This document shows, piece after piece, positions 5,537-8,344 of a stretch of 8,344 nt of DNA (position 1 is its first letter; the number at the start of each line of letters is the position of its first letter). The notes beneath the pieces are model-generated. The model was not told the DNA's origin. It did not search any database and was given only the letters and a program-made list of their open reading frames with translations. The stretch lies in the NCBI GenBank assembly GCA_051867615.1, contig JBJDYU010000053.1:1-8344 (forward strand), read 5' to 3'. A program made the position numbers and the translations under genes. The stretch comes from RGIG5472 sp051867615. GTDB taxonomy: Bacteria; Bacillota; Clostridia; Oscillospirales; Oscillospiraceae.

Positions 5537-5565
5537 GAGGACCGGACCCGCCGGGTCCGGTCCTC
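5537..5565. repeat. Perfect 13-bp inverted repeat between DUF1540 gene and TSUP pair
   Basis: GAGGACCGGACCC and GGGTCCGGTCCTC form a perfect, very GC-rich hairpin with a 3-base loop in the 84-base gap between the DUF1540 stop and the first TSUP start. Neither strand has a T run after it, so it is not a standard intrinsic terminator. It could act as an mRNA-stabilising or processing hairpin that separates the two cistrons, or as a protein-binding palindrome. Confidence 0.8.
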
Positions 5566-5586
5566 GATCTTTCCCGGAGAGGGACG

Positions 5587-5751
5587 TTACTTGCGCTTAA
5601 AGCTCTGGCAGTCCACGCACTGCTGCTGGGTGGGGTTGCTCTCGTGGGTGCCGATCTGCACGGACTGCAGGGCGCAGTACTGCACGTCGCCGCAGTGATG
5701 GGCGCACTGGTCCACGGTGCAATGGATGGAAGTGTTGGGGTTGTTATTCAT
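5587..5751 (-). CDS. DUF1540 small cysteine-rich protein
   Basis: A 54-residue protein with six cysteines (positions 11, 16, 20, 26, 45, 48) in the DUF1540 pattern: CTVDQCAHHC, then YCALQSVQIGTHE and a final CVDCQSFKR. The CxxxxC...C and CxxC groups suggest metal (zinc or iron) binding. No function has been established for the family, which is common in clostridia and often found as short repeats or tandem copies. A longer frame exists upstream but would run through the mgtE terminator. The ATG at 5751 has AAAGGAG 8 bases in front and is clearly the start. It is the first gene after the mgtE terminator and could be cotranscribed with the TSUP pair, although a strong hairpin lies between them. 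No clear promoter was found upstream. Confidence 0.88.
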   Translation of the reverse strand: MNNNPNTSIHCTVDQCAHHCGDVQYCALQSVQIGTHESNPTQQQCVDCQSFKRK

Positions 5752-5811
5752 GAGGAGGATCTCCTTTGAGAATAGATTTGGCTTTCGCCGGAGATAGTTT
5801 GCACCGTGCGG

Positions 5812-5847
5812 ATAAAAATATACCGCGGCTGAAAAAGCCGCGGTATA
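5812..5847 (-). terminator. Intrinsic terminator after mgtE
   Basis: On the minus strand TATACCGCGGCT and AGCCGCGGTATA pair over 12 bp around a TTTTC loop, and five T follow. It lies about 35 bases after the mgtE stop codon and separates it from the DUF1540 gene. Confidence 0.94.
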
Positions 5848-5880
5848 AACGAAAAACAAAGGTTAAAACGGTGCCTGAGC

Positions 5881-7332
5881 CTACACCCCCAGCAGCCAGT
5901 GGGCGAACTGGAAGTAGATCAGCAGCGAAAGCGCGTCCACGATGGTGGAGATGAAGGGGCTTGCCATGACGGCGGGGTCCAGACGCAGCTTTTTCGCCAG
6001 CAGCGGCAGAACGCTGCCGACGAACTTCGCCACGAACACCACCAGCACCAGCGTCAGGCACACCACCGCCGCCACGCCGATGGTCACGGAATCGTCGCCC
6101 ATGAGCAGCCGGTCGAACAGCAGCATTTTCACAAAATTGGCGGCGGCCAGCACCACGCCGCAGAGGATGCCCACCCGGCTCTCCTTCCAGACTACCCGCA
6201 GGATGTCGGAAAACTCCACCTCGTCCAGCGACAGCGCGCGGATGACGGCCACCGAGGCCTGCGTGCCGCTGTTGCCGCCCGTACCGGTGAGCATGGGGAT
6301 ATAGGAGTTGAGAACGATGCAGGCGGCGAGAGCCGTCTCGAAATGGGAGATGATCATGCTGGTGAAGGTGGCCGAGAGCATCAGGATCATCAGCCAGGGG
6401 ATGCGGGCCTTCCAGGTCTCCAGCGGGCCGGTGCGGAGGTAGGGCTTGTCCGTGGGGGTGATGGCGGCCATCTTTTCGATATCCTCGGTGGCCTCCTCTT
6501 CCATGACGTCGATGGCGTCGTCCACGGTGACGATGCCCACCAGCCGGTTCTCCTTGTCCACCACGGGAATGGCCACGAAGTCGTACTTGCTCAGCATCCG
6601 GGCCACTTCCTCCTGGTCGGTGAGGGTGTCCACGGAGATGACGTCGGATTCCATGATATCCTCGATGATATCGTCCTCCGCCGCCAGCAGCAGCGTTCTG
6701 ACGGAGACAAGGCCCAGCAGGCGGCGGTTTTCATCCGTCACATAGCAGATGTAGATGGTCTCCCGGTCCAGGCCGATGCGGCGGATGCGCTTGAAGGCGT
6801 CCGCCACGGTGGTGTTCTCATGCAGGTCCACATACTCCGGCGTCATGATGGAGCCGGCGGAGTAACGCGGATATTTCAGCAGCTCGTTGATGGCCCGGCG
6901 GCTTTCCGGGTCGGACTGGCGGAGGATGCGCTTGACCACCGTGGCAGGCATCTCCTCGATGATGTCCACCGTGTCGTCCAGATACAGCTCCTCCAGCACC
7001 TCCCGCAGCTCCGTGTCGGAGAAGCCCCGGATGAGCATCTCCTGCACCTCGCCGTCCATCTCCACGAAGGTCTCCGCCGCCAGCGCCTTGGGCAGCAGGC
7101 GGAAGACGATGGACTGCTGCCGCTCCGTCAGGTCCTCCAGCAGGGCGTAGATGTCCGGCGCCTCCATCTCCACCAGTAGGTCGCGCAGGCGGGCGTACTG
7201 CTTTTGCTCCAGCAGCTCCTCGATCTGCTCGGAGCGGGTCAGCTCCTCCACCGCCTCCGGACTTTCCGGCGCTTCCTCCTCGGGCTCTGGGCCCTCTGCG
7301 ATCTGGGGACGGATCTTGTTTTCCTCTTCCAT
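5881..7332 (-). CDS. mgtE: Magnesium transporter MgtE
   Basis: Homodimeric Mg2+ channel of the cytoplasmic membrane that closes when cytosolic Mg2+ is high. The 483-residue product has the complete architecture. An acidic N-terminal extension (1-30) precedes the superhelical MgtE_N domain (about 35-140). Tandem CBS domains (about 160-275) include SAGSIMTPEYVDL and FVAIPVVDKENRLVGIVTVD. After a connecting plug-helix region (to about 305) come five membrane helices (310-483). In the pore region PMLTGTGGNSGTQAS (346-360) and PAVMASPFISTIVDALSL (453-470) are the family signatures; Asp466 corresponds by position to the pore aspartate known from the Thermus protein. The ATG is chosen because AAAGGAGGTC lies 7 bases upstream; a longer open frame overlaps the riboswitch leader and is spurious. 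Its regulator is the M-box leader described separately. Confidence 0.97.
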   Translation of the reverse strand: MEEENKIRPQIAEGPEPEEEAPESPEAVEELTRSEQIEELLEQKQYARLRDLLVEMEAPDIYALLEDLTERQQSIVFRLLPKALAAETFVEMDGEVQEMLIRGFSDTELREVLEELYLDDTVDIIEEMPATVVKRILRQSDPESRRAINELLKYPRYSAGSIMTPEYVDLHENTTVADAFKRIRRIGLDRETIYICYVTDENRRLLGLVSVRTLLLAAEDDIIEDIMESDVISVDTLTDQEEVARMLSKYDFVAIPVVDKENRLVGIVTVDDAIDVMEEEATEDIEKMAAITPTDKPYLRTGPLETWKARIPWLMILMLSATFTSMIISHFETALAACIVLNSYIPMLTGTGGNSGTQASVAVIRALSLDEVEFSDILRVVWKESRVGILCGVVLAAANFVKMLLFDRLLMGDDSVTIGVAAVVCLTLVLVVFVAKFVGSVLPLLAKKLRLDPAVMASPFISTIVDALSLLIYFQFAHWLLGV

Positions 7333-7383
7333 GGCGCGACCTCCTTTCCTGTGGCTGGGCGGCTCCGGCGGTCCCGGAACGAC

Positions 7384-7406
7384 AAAAACGCCCACGAGCG
7401 GCGTCC
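7384..7406 (-). terminator. Candidate regulated terminator in the mgtE leader
   Basis: On the minus strand ACGCC and GGCGT pair around a 7-base loop and are followed by five T, counting the last stem base; G-U pairs can extend the stem to 7 bp. It lies after the M-box and before the mgtE ribosome binding site, where a Mg2+-controlled terminator would be expected. It is weaker than the other terminators here. Confidence 0.5.
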
Positions 7407-7432
7407 GAAGGCAACCCCTGTGAGCGAGAGAC

Positions 7433-7456
7433 GGAAACCGCCCATGGGCGGCTTCC
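7433..7456 (-). promoter_or_regulatory. Inverted repeat in M-box expression platform
   Basis: GGAAGCCGCC and GGCGGTTTCC pair over 10 bp (one G-U) around CATG, directly after the 3' strand of the M-box closing helix. Its GGGCGG can alternatively pair with CCGCCC at 7357-7362, just before the mgtE ribosome binding site, so it may be part of a switching structure. The switching is inferred, not shown. Confidence 0.55.
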
Positions 7457-7606
7457 TGACCGTTCAAGCTTTAGCTCCGCAAGGCGGTGTAATTGCGTTA
7501 GACGGTACCTTGGCTTTCGATAACGCCTGTTCAAACCCTCTCATGGTGTCTCCACCACTTCGCGGCAGCAATCCATATCCCTGCGGTAGCCTTACCTACC
7601 GGACAG
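7456..7606 (-). ncRNA. M-box (ykoK) magnesium riboswitch
   Basis: Leader RNA that senses Mg2+ and lowers mgtE expression when Mg2+ is plentiful. On the minus strand the element begins with GGTAGGTAAGGCTACC (7585-7600), which resembles the conserved 5' TAGGTGAGGCTCC region of the M-box. A later GATATGGATTGCTGCCGCGA corresponds to GATACGCTGCTGCC of the B. subtilis element. Near the 3' end GAGCTAAAGCTTGAACGG matches the conserved GTGCTAAAGCTC...TTGAAG part. The ends CTGTCCG and CGGTCAG can form the closing helix with one mismatch. The length of about 150 bases is right, and the position directly upstream of mgtE is the classical one. Boundaries are approximate. Confidence 0.88.
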
Positions 7607-7631
7607 CGTATCCACTTGTATTTCAATCACG

Positions 7632-7661
7632 ATTATAAGTCCCTGAGGGAAGCCTTGTCAA
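7632..7661 (-). promoter_or_regulatory. Sigma-A promoter of the mgtE riboswitch transcript
   Basis: On the minus strand a perfect TTGACA (7656-7661) and a perfect TATAAT (7632-7637) are spaced by 18 bases. Transcription would start near 7625, about 20 bases before the M-box, giving a leader of roughly 290 bases. It lies about 30 bases beyond the superoxide dismutase stop codon. Confidence 0.92.
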
Positions 7662-7692
7662 CCGTCCGCGGGAGTTATTTTCCATCCCGGCG

Positions 7693-8199
7693 TCAGACGT
7701 AGTGAATGACGCCGCAGGCGATCTTCTCTCCGGCGGCGCCGGAGGGCTGGGTGGTGAAGTCGTCGGGCTTCGCGTGGACGATGACCGTCTTTCCCACCAC
7801 CTCGTCCACGGTGAAGCGGCCCGTGAGAAAGACCTGCAGGGCCGTTCCGCCAACGCCGAGCAGCGGCGGCATATCTCCCGCGTGGCCGGGATGGGGACAG
7901 TGGCCGGGGTCATAGTGGGTCAGAGCGTCCGCGAAGGGGTCCTGCTCGTTGCCGGCGCAGCGTCCGCCGCTGTGGATGTGAAAGGCGAAGATGTCCGTGG
8001 GACAGGCGGCGGCGCTCTGCGGCAGGCCCTGCAGCGCCGCCGCCACCAGAACGCCCGCCCCGGTCTCATAAAAGCGCACCGTGCCGCGAAGGGCCGGGTG
8101 CTTCTCGCTCCCCCGCAGCTGAGCCTCCGCCTGGGGTCGCCGCAGGAGCAAAAGGGCCGTCTGGGTAAAAACAGAGGGTGTGGCTTCATCTTTGTACAT
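7693..8199 (-). CDS. sodC: Cu/Zn superoxide dismutase family protein
   Basis: Family enzyme that dismutates superoxide to oxygen and hydrogen peroxide. The 168-residue product contains the metal site: FAFHIHSGGRC (His74 and His76 as copper ligands, Cys81 for the disulfide), THYDP (His95, bridging His), HPGHAGDMP (His103 or His100, His106 and Asp109 as zinc ligands), VHAKPDD (His142, copper) and GEKIACGVI (Cys162, disulfide partner). The substrate-guiding arginine that usually precedes the LACGVI block is a lysine here (Lys159). There is no signal peptide, unlike most bacterial Cu/Zn enzymes; the N-terminus begins MYKDEATPSVFTQTALLLL and is only weakly hydrophobic. GGGAGG lies 7 bases before the ATG. 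No clear promoter was seen upstream, and no terminator separates it from the mgtE promoter. Activity is likely but not assured by sequence. Confidence 0.9.
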   Translation of the reverse strand: MYKDEATPSVFTQTALLLLRRPQAEAQLRGSEKHPALRGTVRFYETGAGVLVAAALQGLPQSAAACPTDIFAFHIHSGGRCAGNEQDPFADALTHYDPGHCPHPGHAGDMPPLLGVGGTALQVFLTGRFTVDEVVGKTVIVHAKPDDFTTQPSGAAGEKIACGVIHYV

Positions 8200-8344
8200 A
8201 CGCGTTCCTCCCGGAGCAAGGGTTTCCCTCCATGCTATGCGGCGGAGCGGGTCGGCGTTCCCCGGGCGGGAGAAAAATCCGCTTAAAAACGTGTAGGATT
8301 ACAATAGATGTTGGACAGTTGAATAAAAAGGATGAAGGATAGGG
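8200..8344. other. Upstream region of sodC at the window edge
   Basis: These 145 bases contain the sodC ribosome binding site, a GC-rich half (8220-8280) and then an AT-rich half (8281-8344) of promoter character. Several A/T-rich hexamers resemble -10 elements on both strands, but none is paired convincingly with a -35, so no promoter is called. A gene divergent from sodC may start beyond the edge. Confidence 0.4.

Noticed and set aside
5899..7179. Long plus-strand open frame of 426 codons opposite mgtE, rich in His, Gln, Asp and Gly
   Set aside because: It is the antisense of the unmistakable mgtE gene; composition is low-complexity and typical of a GC-rich shadow frame, and no ribosome binding site supports it.
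7333..7467. N-terminal extension of MgtE by 45 residues
   Set aside because: It would translate the riboswitch expression platform; a strong ribosome binding site precedes the ATG at 7332.
7661..7692. CGGGA/TCCCG hairpin after the sodC stop as a terminator
   Set aside because: Only five pairs and no T run after the stem.
1..8344. CRISPR arrays, insertion sequences, tRNA genes, phage or toxin-antitoxin genes
   Set aside because: No regularly spaced repeats, transposase or integrase motifs, cloverleaf sequences or matching small gene pairs were seen on reading both strands.

Overview
The window is ordinary-looking chromosomal DNA, GC-rich by eye, from an endospore-forming anaerobic member of the Firmicutes, most likely an Oscillospiraceae-type gut clostridium (Flavonifractor/Oscillibacter-like). 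The evidence is strong Gram-positive Shine-Dalgarno sites (AGGAGG type) in front of nearly every gene, the sporulation genes bofA and spoIID, a YaaL/DUF2508 protein, a DUF1540 cysteine protein and a clostridial-type Cu/Zn superoxide dismutase. The genus is inferred from protein character and base composition only. No transposase, integrase, CRISPR array, tRNA or rRNA was seen.

Layout from left to right. (1) 45-1003, minus strand: the ribosomal operon rplM-rpsI (L13-S9), with a near-consensus housekeeping promoter and a structured 5' leader. (2) 1132-1789, minus: yaaL and bofA, which overlap, end at an intrinsic terminator and have a candidate sigma-E promoter. (3) 1836-2282, plus: tadA, divergent from yaaL. 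In Bacillus subtilis these genes lie in one cluster (tadA-scr-dnaX-yaaK-recR-yaaL-bofA); here dnaX, yaaK, recR and the SRP RNA are missing and the two ends of the cluster face away from each other. (4) 2283-2521: an AT-rich gap with several hairpins, and a possible small RNA. (5) 2522-3502, minus: an unrecognised eight-helix membrane protein with a proline-rich tail, read from a clear sigma-A type promoter. (6) 3641-4636, plus: spoIID, divergent, with a convincing sigma-E type promoter and a perfect 15-bp terminator stem. (7) 4751-5751, minus: a DUF1540 mini-protein followed by two translationally coupled half-length TauE/SafE (TSUP) membrane proteins. (8) 5881-7661, minus: mgtE with a long leader containing an M-box (ykoK) magnesium riboswitch, a -35/-10 promoter upstream and an intrinsic terminator downstream. 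(9) 7693-8199, minus: a Cu/Zn superoxide dismutase without signal peptide, with no obvious terminator before the mgtE promoter.

Functionally the window mixes housekeeping (translation, tRNA wobble editing, magnesium uptake), mother-cell sporulation functions (BofA restraining pro-sigma-K processing, SpoIID degrading peptidoglycan during engulfment), and small accessory membrane or redox proteins. I found no strong evidence for a wholly new multi-gene system. The least explained items are the possible small RNA or structured 3' UTR after tadA, the unknown membrane protein divergent from spoIID, and the DUF1540/split-TSUP cassette with its intercistronic hairpin.
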